In this document: positions 6,890 through 15,184 of the stretch, in pieces | Numbering within the stretch: position 1 is the stretch's first letter | Layout of the letters: each line of letters begins with the position of its first letter | Assembly (NCBI GenBank): GCA_025362915.1 | Contig: JANYEU010000008.1 | Coordinates: 1-23,769 of the forward strand | DNA from: Chitinophagaceae bacterium | GTDB taxonomy: Bacteria > Bacteroidota > Bacteroidia > Chitinophagales > Chitinophagaceae | Length of the DNA stretch: 23,769 bases | Reading direction: 5' to 3' | Translations under genes and position numbers: made by a program | Notes under the pieces: generated by a model | The model's input: only the letters and a program-made list of their open reading frames with translations | Database searches by the model: none | What the model was told of the DNA's origin: nothing

Positions 6890-8582
6890 AACTTAGTTTC
6901 ATATCTATCACCCGCAGTTGTATGTTGGTTTCGTTGTTCCATTCGTTTATATCGAGGGTATAAACAATGTCCACAGGTTCGTTCATCTGCAACAGGCTAA
7001 ACTTTTCTGCCATATTAAAGGCGATTCCGTTTATAATGGTGTCGCCTTGTTTTACCACAAACCGGATGTGTTGCTCCTTCAATAATTTGCTAAAACCCGT
7101 CTCGGTTACTTTTCGGGTAATAAAAACGGGGCGCATATTGTCGGGACCAAAGGGTTCCATCTGCCTAATGAGTTTATAAAAGCCCATGGTAATATCTAAT
7201 AGCCTTATCTCGGCATCAATAATTATTTCGGGTATGAGGGCATCATCAGTAATGGTTTCAGCAACTATTTTCTCAAAAGCATTGGTAAAAGGTATCACTT
7301 GTTCAGGCAATAAAGTCATCCCTGCCGCCGCAAAATGTCCCCCATATCCTATCAGATGTTCCCGGCAAGCATGGATGGCTTCGTACAGATTAAACTTAGT
7401 TACGCTGCGGGCACTTCCTCCCACTATGCCATCATTCAGCGTCAATACAATGGTTGGTCTATAATACGTTTCTATCAATCGGCTCGCCACAATACCCACC
7501 ACGCCCTTATGCCAATGCGGCTGATAAACCACTGTTGTTTTCTTATTTTTGAGCAATTCATCTCCTTCCAACAATGCCAAAGCCTCTTGGGTAATGCTGC
7601 TATCAGCTTCGCGCCTATCGGTATTGTCGCTGTGTAGTAACCCGGCAATTTCCAATGCCCTGGCTGCGTCTTGTTCTATAAATAGTTGCACCGCTTTCTT
7701 GGCATCATCCATTCGTCCGGCAGCATTAATGCGTGGAGCAATAACAAAAACAAGGTTTGTAATAAACATTTCCTTCTTTACCCCAGCAAGAATCATCAGT
7801 GCCTTTATGCCCGCACAAGGGTTTTCATTCACTTTCTTGACCCCATAATACGCCAATATCCTGTTCTCACCAGTCATGGGAACGATGTCGGCAGCAATGG
7901 CAGTAGCTACCAAATCAAGGTATTTTAGGTAGCTACTATCAGTCAATTGAAGCTTTTCTGCCAATGCCTGCATCAGTTTGAAGCCAACGCCACAACCGCA
8001 AAGTTCTTTATAGGGATAATTGCAATCTATTTGTTTGGCATTGAGAATAGCAACTGCATTGGGCAATATTTTATCGGGCAGATGATGGTCGCACACAATA
8101 AAATCTATCCCAAGCGTTTTGGCATACGCAATAAGATCGGTGCTTTTTATACCACAATCGAGCGATATGATAAGCGTGATGCCCTGCTCTTTGGCATAAT
8201 CAATGCCCATTTTACTTACACCATACCCTTCCTTATATCTATGTGGAATATAATATTCTACGGCAGGATAAATATTTTGGATGAATTGAAACATAGCCGC
8301 CACACTTGTGGTACCATCCACATCATAATCGCCAAATACCAATATTTTTTCTTTGGAACTGAATGCAGTAATAATACGGTCGACTGCTTTGTGCATATCC
8401 TTCATCAACCAAGGGCTATGCAAATCGGACAATTCTGGTCTGAAATAATGTTTGGCTTTTTCAAAGCTATCAATCCCCCGCTGTGTAAGTATGGCACAGA
8501 GCGATTTATTTACTTTCAATACCTCGTGAATCGACAATGTCTTGGTTGTGTCAGTTGGTAATATGTTCCATCTCTTCTGCAT
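6882..8582 (-). CDS. recJ: Single-stranded-DNA-specific exonuclease RecJ
   Basis: The 566-residue protein matches the core RecJ length. The DHH phosphoesterase domain carries DYDVDG (85-90), DCG (142-144) and DHH (165-167), the Mn/Mg-binding motifs. A DHHA1 domain follows with GGSARSV and GYGGHFAAAG, and a C-terminal OB-like region completes the protein. RecJ degrades single-stranded DNA 5' to 3' in RecF-pathway recombination, mismatch repair and base-excision repair. The gene starts at ATG 8582-8580 and lies between the 21-bp tandem array upstream and tRNA-Ser downstream. All catalytic motifs look intact. Confidence 0.97.
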   Translation of the reverse strand: MQKRWNILPTDTTKTLSIHEVLKVNKSLCAILTQRGIDSFEKAKHYFRPELSDLHSPWLMKDMHKAVDRIITAFSSKEKILVFGDYDVDGTTSVAAMFQFIQNIYPAVEYYIPHRYKEGYGVSKMGIDYAKEQGITLIISLDCGIKSTDLIAYAKTLGIDFIVCDHHLPDKILPNAVAILNAKQIDCNYPYKELCGCGVGFKLMQALAEKLQLTDSSYLKYLDLVATAIAADIVPMTGENRILAYYGVKKVNENPCAGIKALMILAGVKKEMFITNLVFVIAPRINAAGRMDDAKKAVQLFIEQDAARALEIAGLLHSDNTDRREADSSITQEALALLEGDELLKNKKTTVVYQPHWHKGVVGIVASRLIETYYRPTIVLTLNDGIVGGSARSVTKFNLYEAIHACREHLIGYGGHFAAAGMTLLPEQVIPFTNAFEKIVAETITDDALIPEIIIDAEIRLLDITMGFYKLIRQMEPFGPDNMRPVFITRKVTETGFSKLLKEQHIRFVVKQGDTIINGIAFNMAEKFSLLQMNEPVDIVYTLDINEWNNETNIQLRVIDMKLSFD

Positions 8583-8626
8583 TTTTCTTTTCTTAAACTA
8601 AAACGTATTTTTGTAATGTACCATTT

Positions 8627-8883
8627 AAAATAGTTTACTGCAAATTGGAGAGAAATTACCTTCCAAATTACTTTTATTTGCAAGGTAATTACTTTCATTT
8701 CCCTCCAAATGATTTCCATTTCCTTCCTAATCACTTTCATTTGCAGAGTAATGACTTTGATTTCTTTCCAAATGACTTTGATTTCCCTCCTAATCACTTT
8801 CATTTGTAGGGTAATGACTTTGATTTCCTTCCAAATGATTTTAATTTCTACCGAAATCAAAGTCATTACTTAGTAGCTATTTT
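8627..8883. repeat. 21-bp tandem array (63-bp higher order) ending in an inverted unit
   Basis: Nine 21-bp units fill 8665-8853. They resemble TAATGACTTTGATTTCCTTCC, and units three apart are most alike, giving a 63-bp higher-order period. The array ends in an inverted unit: GTAATGACTTTGATTTC at 8811-8827 is exactly complementary to 8853-8869. Weak outer arms (AAAATAGTTTACT at 8627 and the complement of 8872-8883) may bound it. Because 21 is a multiple of three, several frames stay open. The minus-strand one (ATG 8866-8864) reads as heptads such as IWKEIKV and ITLQMKV and runs into recJ out of frame. I think it is not a gene. Confidence 0.85.
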
Positions 8884-8944
8884 CTAAATACTACGATATA
8901 ACCTCTTTAGTATATAATTTAAGTTTGAATAATTACCTAGGTTC

Positions 8945-9907
8945 TCAGTATTCTCTATCAGTTGTATATCGCACCAACTCTTCCAATGCCTGCCTCACTT
9001 CGTTATCTTCAAATGTATGTAGTATGGCAAGTGCTTCATCCCTAAAAGCAACCATTTTTTGTGTGGCATAATCAATTCCACCCAATTTTACCACTTGGTC
9101 AATCGCATAAGCAACCTTTTCCTTATCTGTATTTTGGTTTTTGATGATGTAGATTATTTTCTTTTTGATGGAAGAATCACAATTATTAAGCGCATAAATT
9201 AATGGAAGGGTGAGTTTTTTCTCTTTAATGTCATTACCCGTAGGTTTCCCGATATTTTTGCTGCCGTAATCAAAAAGGTCATCTTTTATCTGAAATGCCA
9301 TACCCACTTTCTCACCAAATAATCTCATTTTTTCTATTTCTTCTGGCGTCTCAAATGTGCTACTTGCACCAGCGGCACATGCAGAAGCAAGTAGAGAAGC
9401 TGTTTTTCCGTTAATAATATCATAATAAACAGCTTCGTCAAGATTTAATTTTCTAGACTTTTCTATCTGAAGAAGCTCTCCTTCACTCATCAACTTTACT
9501 GCCTCAGAAAGTATTTGTAGTATTTGATGGTCTTTGTGATTCAAGGATAGCAAAAGCCCTTTTGATAGCAGATAGTCCCCAACTAAAACCGCTATCTTGT
9601 TTTTCCATAAGGCATTAATGCTAAAGAAGCCCCTGCGTTCATCTGCCTCATCAACAACATCGTCATGAACAAGTGTGGCAGTATGTAAAAGTTCTACCAA
9701 AGAGGCTGCACGATAGCTAGATTCGGTAATTGGTCCACCCAGTTTAGCTGATAACAATACGAACATGGGTCTCAATTGCTTGCCTTTTCTTTTGACAATG
9801 TATTCCATTATCCGATCTAATAAAGCGACCCTACTTCTCACGGCTTCCCTGAAGTGTTGCTCAAACAAATCGAGCTCTTTTGATATTATTTTTCTCGCTA
9901 AATTCAT
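8945..9907 (-). CDS. Long-chain polyprenyl diphosphate synthase
   Basis: The 320-residue protein starts at ATG 9907-9905, chosen over a TTG five codons upstream. It has GKQLRP (42-47), the first aspartate-rich motif DDVVD (82-86) followed by ERRG, and the second motif DDLFD (209-213) with the surrounding KPTGNDIKEKKLTLPLIYAL. These mark a trans-isoprenyl diphosphate synthase that condenses isopentenyl diphosphate units. The fifth residue before the first motif is Ala77, not the bulky Phe or Tyr of farnesyl and geranylgeranyl enzymes. That favours a long product such as the menaquinone side chain (inference). It appears to be a single gene. The exact chain length cannot be read from sequence. 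Confidence 0.92.
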   Translation of the reverse strand: MNLARKIISKELDLFEQHFREAVRSRVALLDRIMEYIVKRKGKQLRPMFVLLSAKLGGPITESSYRAASLVELLHTATLVHDDVVDEADERRGFFSINALWKNKIAVLVGDYLLSKGLLLSLNHKDHQILQILSEAVKLMSEGELLQIEKSRKLNLDEAVYYDIINGKTASLLASACAAGASSTFETPEEIEKMRLFGEKVGMAFQIKDDLFDYGSKNIGKPTGNDIKEKKLTLPLIYALNNCDSSIKKKIIYIIKNQNTDKEKVAYAIDQVVKLGGIDYATQKMVAFRDEALAILHTFEDNEVRQALEELVRYTTDREY

Positions 9908-10006
9908 ATATAATGGCTGCAATATACTTGTAGAAAAATTAATTATAAATAAAATGCAGCATTTGGACTTTACCTTGTGTCTTAATTGTTCAACACATGA
10001 CGCAAT

Positions 10007-10036
10007 TTGGTACTCTCGTTTTTTTATATATTTTTG
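10007..10036 (+). promoter_or_regulatory. Promoter of the beta-barrel/OmpA-like gene pair
   Basis: TTG (10007-10009) is followed after exactly 19 bp by TATTTTTG (10029-10036), a textbook Bacteroidota promoter. The predicted start near 10042 gives a leader of about 45 bases that includes a run of eight Ts. Confidence 0.7.
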
Positions 10037-10087
10037 CGGTGTATCGGATTAAATCAAATATTTTTTTTCAAACTTTAAACAATCATT

Positions 10088-10861
10088 ATGGTAAACAAAA
10101 AGTTCACACTACTAGCAGTAATGTTACTTACATTAGGAGTAGCAAGTTACGCACAACAGACAACAACTTTCGCTTGGGACTGGAAAGATTCATCAGTTGT
10201 CCCAGCAAAAAGCATGACTCAGTACGAAGAGTTTATGCAAAACAAAAATCCGTTTCCTCCTAAACCAAGAAATGCTTGGGAAGTAAGCGGCGGAATTGGC
10301 ATGACCAATATTACGGGGGATTCTAGATTATCGTATGGCCTTGGAGGAAGTTTGACTTTGAGAAAAGCTCTGGGCAATGTTCTTTCCTACAGACTAGGAT
10401 ATTTTGGGGCATATACTCCAAATGGTAAAGGTTCAGTTGGCACTCAGCCTACTCCAGATTTCAGAAATGTTTCTCACAATGTAGCTATAGAATTAGTAGC
10501 TTCTTTGAACACTTTCAGTGGTTATAGAGGGGATCCAATTTCTAATATATATGCATTTGCTGGTGTTGGTTACATGCTAAGTGGCACTCAGATTAAAGGA
10601 GCTGATGGTGTATGGCATTACACATATCCTCCTAATAAATACACAATTGCAAAATTTGATCATCAACGTCTGTTTTCAACATTTAGTTTCGGTCTTGGGT
10701 ATGCTTATAAAATTAATAAAAAATTCAACTTGGGTATAGAAGAACGCTTTGTAACTCCTGTTGAAAAAGTTAACTATGTAAGCGGTCGTGATTTAGGTAC
10801 AGGTACTAAAAATTTCTACTACAATACATACATCAAATTTAACTACAACTTATTTAACTAA
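10088..10861 (+). CDS. Outer-membrane beta-barrel protein
   Basis: The 257-residue protein opens with a signal peptide (MVNKKFTLLAVMLLTLGVAS, cleavage likely after SYA). A short spacer is followed by alternating strands typical of a small OmpA-type barrel: WEVSGGIGMTNITG, YGLGGSLTLRKAL, LSYRLGYFGAYTP, ISNIYAFAGVGYML, FSTFSFGLGYAYKI and FNLGIEERFV. It ends FNYNLFN, with an aromatic near the C-terminus as expected for barrel insertion. The next gene, 57 bp downstream, supplies TSP3 repeats and an OmpA-like domain. Together they resemble the two halves of a Bacteroidota OmpA protein made as separate chains (inference). The exact role is unknown. Confidence 0.8.
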   Translation: MVNKKFTLLAVMLLTLGVASYAQQTTTFAWDWKDSSVVPAKSMTQYEEFMQNKNPFPPKPRNAWEVSGGIGMTNITGDSRLSYGLGGSLTLRKALGNVLSYRLGYFGAYTPNGKGSVGTQPTPDFRNVSHNVAIELVASLNTFSGYRGDPISNIYAFAGVGYMLSGTQIKGADGVWHYTYPPNKYTIAKFDHQRLFSTFSFGLGYAYKINKKFNLGIEERFVTPVEKVNYVSGRDLGTGTKNFYYNTYIKFNYNLFN

Positions 10862-10918
10862 TACTGTTGTTCCCAGTATATAAAAAAACAAGATTCATTA
10901 ACATTTAATTACAGCAAA

Positions 10919-11713
10919 ATGACAAATAAAAAATTATTACTAATGCTTGGATTGGTTGTATTCGCATCAATCGGTTCATTCGCACAGAAGTCTAAAAATA
11001 CGGTTGAGCCACTATGGTGGATTAATCCAAATGATTATGTTTACAGTGAGTTAAATGCTCCTAAGCACATGAAGCTGCCAAAAGTGGTTCTTCCAGATGC
11101 AGATGGTGATGGCATACCTGATCAATTTGATTTGGAGCCAAACACCCCGGCTGGTGTTCCAGTTGATGCACATGGTCGTGCTTTGGATACTGATGGCGAT
11201 GGCGTTCCTGATTACAAGGATAAAGAGTTGTTAACTCCTCAAAAATGCTTCCCAGTAAATGCTGATGGTGTTGGTGTTTGTCCTGAATCTCAGTGCTGCA
11301 CTGATTTAAAGAAAAAGCTTCAAGATGCAATTGATAACGGAACAATTGGTAGCGGTAAGAAAGATTGTAGTATTACATCTTTACCTTCAATCGTTTTCAA
11401 ATCTGGTTCTAAGTTGACAAAAGATGCTGAAACTATTCTTGCATCAGCTGCAACTCAATTAAAGGCTAACCCTACTTGTAAGGTAAAGGTTATTGGTTAT
11501 GGTGCTGCTAGTAAAGCCGCTCAACAACTTAGCTACGATAAGGTAAGTACTGTTATCAAGCAATTAGTTGAAAAGAATGGTATTGCTGAAAGCAGGGTAA
11601 TATTTGTATATGGTCAGGATGGTGAAGCAAATACAGTTGATTTGCAACCTACTACAGAAGATGGGCCTAATACAGTTCCAGCTCCTCATCCAAACTTGAA
11701 ACATAAAAAATAG
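10919..11713 (+). CDS. TSP3-repeat/OmpA-like C-terminal domain envelope protein
   Basis: The 264-residue protein has a signal peptide (MTNKKLLLMLGLVVFASIGS, cleavage after FAQ or SFA). Two calcium-binding thrombospondin type 3-like motifs follow (DADGDGIPDQFD and DTDGDGVPDYKD), then a Cys-containing linker (CFPVNADGVGVCPESQCC). An OmpA-like fold lies at about 155-245 (LPSIVFKSGSKLTKDAETIL, KVKVIGYGAASKA, LSYDKVSTVIKQLVEKNGI). The peptidoglycan contact residues are altered: the GHTD position reads G193-Y-G-A196, and the conserved Arg is Lys208. It therefore may not bind peptidoglycan in the standard way. It is cotranscribed with the barrel gene and followed by a strong terminator. Confidence 0.85.
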   Translation: MTNKKLLLMLGLVVFASIGSFAQKSKNTVEPLWWINPNDYVYSELNAPKHMKLPKVVLPDADGDGIPDQFDLEPNTPAGVPVDAHGRALDTDGDGVPDYKDKELLTPQKCFPVNADGVGVCPESQCCTDLKKKLQDAIDNGTIGSGKKDCSITSLPSIVFKSGSKLTKDAETILASAATQLKANPTCKVKVIGYGAASKAAQQLSYDKVSTVIKQLVEKNGIAESRVIFVYGQDGEANTVDLQPTTEDGPNTVPAPHPNLKHKK

Positions 11714-11730
11714 TTATTAAATCTAAATTA

Positions 11731-11768
11731 AAGGGCTGTTTCGTATACGAAACAGCCCTTTTTGTTTT
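11731..11768 (+). terminator. Strong terminator of the barrel/OmpA-like pair
   Basis: A perfect 30-bp palindrome (11731-11760; half-site AAGGGCTGTTTCGTA) is followed by TTTGTTTTT, a clear rho-independent terminator. Confidence 0.9.
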
Positions 11769-11794
11769 TATAAACATTAGATTTCTTATGTTTG
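11762..11794 (+). promoter_or_regulatory. Candidate promoter of bamD-rpoZ
   Basis: TTG (11762-11764) and TATGTTTG (11787-11794) are separated by 22 bp. The -7 box matches fully; the -33 element overlaps the U-tract of the preceding terminator. The leader would be about 70 bases. Confidence 0.45.
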
Positions 11795-11869
11795 CTGGCT
11801 CGGGAGGTGTTTAACTTAAAAAAAGCTTATTCATTGGTATCAAATATTTGTTTTGAGATAATTCAACTT

Positions 11870-12667
11870 ATGTATAAAATAATAGGGTTCATTGTCAGTG
11901 TTTTTTTCTTTACTGGATGTATATCCAAATTTGCAAAAATTGAAAAGAGTAATGATTATGAATATAAATATAAAATGGCTGATGAATATTATGCAGTTAA
12001 AAAATATGTTTACGCTCAGCAATTATACGAAGAGGTTATCCCATTTTTAAAAGGTACGGCTAAATATGAAACATTATTTTACAAATTAGCCTATAGTTAT
12101 TATTATCAGAGTGATTATGTAAATGCAGAGAATCTTTTTAAAACATTCACCGAAACATTTCCATCTAGTAATAAGTCTGAGGAATGTGAGTATATGCGGG
12201 CTTTTGTATATTATAAGCAATCACCTAAAATTGATTTAGATCAGACTAATACAAATAAGGCTGTTGGCTTGTTGCAAGCTTTTATAAGTACACATCCAAC
12301 ATCGGAAAGAGCGAAAGAGGCTACTCAATTAATTGATGATTGCCGTGAAAAACTCGAATTGAAAGAGTATTCAGCTGCAAAACTTTACTATGACTTGGGC
12401 TATTTTAAAGCTGCGGCAATTTCTTTTAACTCTCTATTAGAAGATTATCCAGATTCTAAACACGGAGATGATTATAAGCTAATAGTTATAAAAGCGGATT
12501 ATAAATACGCAGAAATGAGTTATGAGGTAAAACAAAAAGAACGTTTTGAGAAAGTTATTTCTGAGTATTCAGATTTTAAAGAAAGATTTCCTGATAGCAA
12601 ACTATTAAACGATGCTAAAGGTTATAATGAGTTGGCAAAGAAAAATATAAATAATATACAAAAATGA
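11870..12667 (+). CDS. bamD: Outer-membrane assembly lipoprotein BamD
   Basis: The 265-residue protein starts at ATG 11870, chosen because it places a lipoprotein signal peptide at the N-terminus (MYKIIGFIVSVFFFTGC, lipid-attachment Cys17). An upstream TTG at 11792 would bury it. The rest is tetratricopeptide-like helical repeats (YYAVKKYVYAQQLYEEV, YYQSDYVNAENLFKTFTETF, YYDLGYFKAAAISFNSLLED), as in BamD/YfiO. BamD partners BamA to insert beta-barrel proteins into the outer membrane. The last codons overlap the next gene (rpoZ) by 4 bp, so translation is likely coupled. The order bamD-omega-coaBC-DUF4835 recurs in Bacteroidota. Confidence 0.9.
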   Translation: MYKIIGFIVSVFFFTGCISKFAKIEKSNDYEYKYKMADEYYAVKKYVYAQQLYEEVIPFLKGTAKYETLFYKLAYSYYYQSDYVNAENLFKTFTETFPSSNKSEECEYMRAFVYYKQSPKIDLDQTNTNKAVGLLQAFISTHPTSERAKEATQLIDDCREKLELKEYSAAKLYYDLGYFKAAAISFNSLLEDYPDSKHGDDYKLIVIKADYKYAEMSYEVKQKERFEKVISEYSDFKERFPDSKLLNDAKGYNELAKKNINNIQK

Positions 12668-13008
12668 GCAGATTAAAAAAGAGTTTAAACGTTGGGAATA
12701 TCCCTGCTGTGATTGAAACAAAGAGTTTAATTGACATAAAGGCAAAAACAGGGAATCTTTATGAATCTATTGCTATTGCTTCGCGAAGGGCAAATCAGAT
12801 TAATATATCCCTAAGAGAGGAATTGCATAATAAACTCGAAGAATTTGCTACCCATACGGATAGTTTAGAAGAAGTGCATGAGAATAAGGAGCAAATAGAG
12901 ATTTCTAAATTATATGAAAAAATACCAAACCCTGCTATTTTGTCCCTTTATGAATTCATGGATGATAAAATTTACTATCGCAAAAACGATACTGATTTAT
13001 TTAGATAA
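12664..13008 (+). CDS. rpoZ: RNA polymerase omega subunit, Bacteroidota type
   Basis: The 114-residue protein contains AKTGNLYESIAIASRRANQI, the conserved core of omega/RPB6 that clamps the beta-prime C-terminus during polymerase assembly. It is longer than the ~90-residue E. coli omega and has a lineage-specific acidic C-terminal part (SLYEFMDDKIYYRKNDTDLF). Its ATG overlaps the bamD stop codon (ATGA). A terminator follows, separating it from coaBC. Confidence 0.85.
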   Translation: MSRLKKSLNVGNIPAVIETKSLIDIKAKTGNLYESIAIASRRANQINISLREELHNKLEEFATHTDSLEEVHENKEQIEISKLYEKIPNPAILSLYEFMDDKIYYRKNDTDLFR

Positions 13009-13030
13009 TACCCTAATTGAATTAATTGAA

Positions 13031-13058
13031 ACGGCAGTATAACCTACTGTCGTTTTTT
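13031..13058 (+). terminator. Terminator of bamD-rpoZ
   Basis: ACGGCAGTA and TACTGTCGT form a 9-bp stem with one G-U pair around a 5-base loop, followed by TTTTT. It ends just before the coaBC -7-like box. Confidence 0.75.
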
Positions 13059-13060
13059 AT

Positions 13061-13068
13061 TATATTTA
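13061..13068 (+). promoter_or_regulatory. Candidate -7-like box of coaBC
   Basis: TATATTTA, one base from TAnnTTTG, lies 6 bp before the coaBC ATG in an 18-bp context identical to that at 6116-6133. If real it would make a leaderless transcript. It could equally be a conserved translation-initiation context. Confidence 0.3.
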
Positions 13069-13074
13069 CAATTG

Positions 13075-14271
13075 ATGCTTGAAAATAAAAAAATATTAAT
13101 TGGCGTTACCGGTAGTATTGCTGCTTATAAAATAATTCTTTTAATCAGATTATTGGTCAAAGAGGGGGCAGAGGTAAAAATAATAGTAACTAAGGCCGCC
13201 ACTGATTTTGTATCACCTCTAATACTATCCACCCTCTCAAAAAACATTGTTCTTCAAGATCTTTCCTTAAATAGTGAATGGGCTAACCATGTACAACTTG
13301 GCAGGTGGGCTGATGTATTCATCATTGCTCCTTTAAGCTGTAATACACTTGCCAAATTTACGGCGGGCATTTGCGATAATCTTCTATTGGCCACTTATCT
13401 TTCAGCTACATGTCCTGTGGTTTTGGCACCAGCAATGGATGAGGACATGTGGAAACATCCCTCAACCAAAAGAAATATTGAAACTGTAAAAAGTTTTGGC
13501 AATCATATCATTAATGTGGGTAGCGGAGAATTGGCCAGTGGTTTAATTGGAGAAGGGAGGATGGCAGAGCCAGAACAAATTATAACCTATTTAAAAGAAA
13601 CTTTCTTTAGAACAAAGGAACTACATGGAAAGACCGTATTAATAACTGCCGGCCCAACTTATGAGTCACTGGATCCTGTTCGATTCATTAGCAATTATTC
13701 TTCTGGTAAAATGGGATTTGCCTTGGCGGAAGAAATGTTTGCAAAAGGAGCCTCGGTTATACTTGTTACGGGACCTACAAAGGAAGTATTAGCATTTGAA
13801 GGTATTAAAAGAGTTGATGTCGTTTCTGCAAACGACATGTTTAATGCTTGTATGGAAAATGCGCCGACAAGCGATATTCTTATTATGAGTGCTGCCGTAG
13901 CAGATTACACACCAATTACTATTGAGAAAGAGAAAATCAAGAAGAAAGAAGACTCTTTAAGCGTTGAACTCACAAAAACTAGGGATATCTTATTTTCGTT
14001 AGGTCAACAGAAAACATCAAATCAATTTCTTGTTGGGTTTGCTTTGGAAACCAATAATGAAATGGATAATGCATTGCAAAAGTTGCATAAGAAGAAGGCT
14101 GATTGTATAGTTCTTAATTCTTTGAACGATAAAAATGCAGGCTTTGGTTATGACACCAATAAGATAACCATACTTCATAAATCTGGCGAAACAGTTGAAT
14201 TTGATTTAAAAAACAAGAAAGAAGTGGCAAAAGATATTGTTTCTTTTATTATATCCAAACTCAATGATTAA
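13075..14271 (+). CDS. coaBC: Bifunctional phosphopantothenoylcysteine decarboxylase/phosphopantothenate-cysteine ligase
   Basis: The 398-residue protein starts at ATG 13075. It makes 4'-phosphopantetheine for coenzyme A in two steps. The N-terminal flavoprotein half (CoaC, ~1-180) has GVTGSIAAYK, a conserved His in ANHVQLGRWAD, and GEGRMAEP. The C-terminal half (CoaB, ~185-398) has ITAGPTYESLDPVRF, NYSSGKMG, MSAAVADY and LVGFALET. Two classic CoaC catalytic positions differ: the PxMNxxMW motif reads PAMDEDMW (Asp122 for Asn), and the catalytic Cys of the ACG motif is Ser155 (GELASG). The variants may be normal for the phylum. The stop overlaps the next gene by 8 bp, so it forms an operon with the DUF4835 and DUF4296 genes. 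Confidence 0.95.
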   Translation: MLENKKILIGVTGSIAAYKIILLIRLLVKEGAEVKIIVTKAATDFVSPLILSTLSKNIVLQDLSLNSEWANHVQLGRWADVFIIAPLSCNTLAKFTAGICDNLLLATYLSATCPVVLAPAMDEDMWKHPSTKRNIETVKSFGNHIINVGSGELASGLIGEGRMAEPEQIITYLKETFFRTKELHGKTVLITAGPTYESLDPVRFISNYSSGKMGFALAEEMFAKGASVILVTGPTKEVLAFEGIKRVDVVSANDMFNACMENAPTSDILIMSAAVADYTPITIEKEKIKKKEDSLSVELTKTRDILFSLGQQKTSNQFLVGFALETNNEMDNALQKLHKKKADCIVLNSLNDKNAGFGYDTNKITILHKSGETVEFDLKNKKEVAKDIVSFIISKLND

Positions 14272-15184
14272 GAAAATAACCATTTTAATAAGTTCAATTT
14301 TGCTTTGGAGTCTCGTCCAAGCACAGGAGTTGCAAGTGAGGGTTACTGTGAATGCAACCCGCATAAACAGCACTGTAGATAAGAAGGTTTTTACAACCCT
14401 ACAAAATCAACTAAACGATTTTATCAATAGCCGTAAGTGGACGGGTGATAACTTTAAGCAGAATGAAAAAATAAACTGTAGCTTTTTGCTCTCTTTAGAA
14501 AGCATTGTAGAACCCTATGTGTATAAGGGCAAACTTACCATTCAAGCAGGCAGACCCGTATTTGGCAGCACTTATCAATCTCCCTTGGTTAATTATCAAG
14601 ATCAGGATATTACCTTTAAATACGTCGAAAATCAACCCATAGTCTTTAATGAAAATCAAGTTCAGGGAAACGATCCATTAATTGGTAACCTATCTGCAAT
14701 ATTTGCTTATTATGCCTATACAATATTAGGATTGGATTATGATACATTCTCTCCAAAAGGTGGTGATCCATTGTTTCAAAAGGCATTGAATATTGTAAAC
14801 AATGCGCCCGAATCAGGTGCCATTTCTGGATGGAAGCTGTTTGATGGTATAAGAAACAGGTATTGGCTGAATGAGAATTTGGTAAATACCAAATACAATA
14901 TCGTTCACGATGTTTTTTATTCCTACTATAGAAATGGTATGGATAGCCTGTCTGTTTCAGATGTAAAGGCAAGGGATAACATCCTAAAATCGATGGTTAG
15001 GTTGCAGGCATTCAACCAAGAAAACTCTAATACTGCCATTGTTCAGTTCTTTATGCAAAGCAAAACCATTGAATTGATAGGGGTTTTCAAGAACGCATCG
15101 CCAGAAACCAAGGCAAAGTCTGTTGATATTCTCTCTGCATTAGACATTTCAAGTGCGCAACGTTTTAAAGATGAAATAAAATGA
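14264..15184 (+). CDS. DUF4835 family exported protein
   Basis: The 306-residue protein starts at ATG 14264, inside the end of coaBC. This start gives a clean signal peptide (MIKKITILISSILLWSLVQA, cut before QELQ). The mature part matches the Bacteroidota-specific DUF4835 family: LQVRVTVNATRIN near the N-terminus, then FTTLQNQLNDFINSRKWTGD, YYAYTILGLDYDTFSPKGGD and GIRNRYWLNENL. It is expected in the periplasm or outer membrane. The function is unestablished. The link to coaBC is a recurrent gene order in the phylum; here the following gene is a DUF4296 lipoprotein. Confidence 0.85.
   Translation: MIKKITILISSILLWSLVQAQELQVRVTVNATRINSTVDKKVFTTLQNQLNDFINSRKWTGDNFKQNEKINCSFLLSLESIVEPYVYKGKLTIQAGRPVFGSTYQSPLVNYQDQDITFKYVENQPIVFNENQVQGNDPLIGNLSAIFAYYAYTILGLDYDTFSPKGGDPLFQKALNIVNNAPESGAISGWKLFDGIRNRYWLNENLVNTKYNIVHDVFYSYYRNGMDSLSVSDVKARDNILKSMVRLQAFNQENSNTAIVQFFMQSKTIELIGVFKNASPETKAKSVDILSALDISSAQRFKDEIK

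Noticed and set aside
7186..7928. Several plus-strand frames opposite recJ
   Set aside because: They are shadows of the well-supported recJ coding strand and have no start signals or recognisable products.
8516..8866. 116-codon minus-strand frame encoding heptad repeats
   Set aside because: It arises from the 21-bp array, where every frame lacking a stop stays open, and it runs out of frame into recJ. Kept only as a finding, not as a gene.
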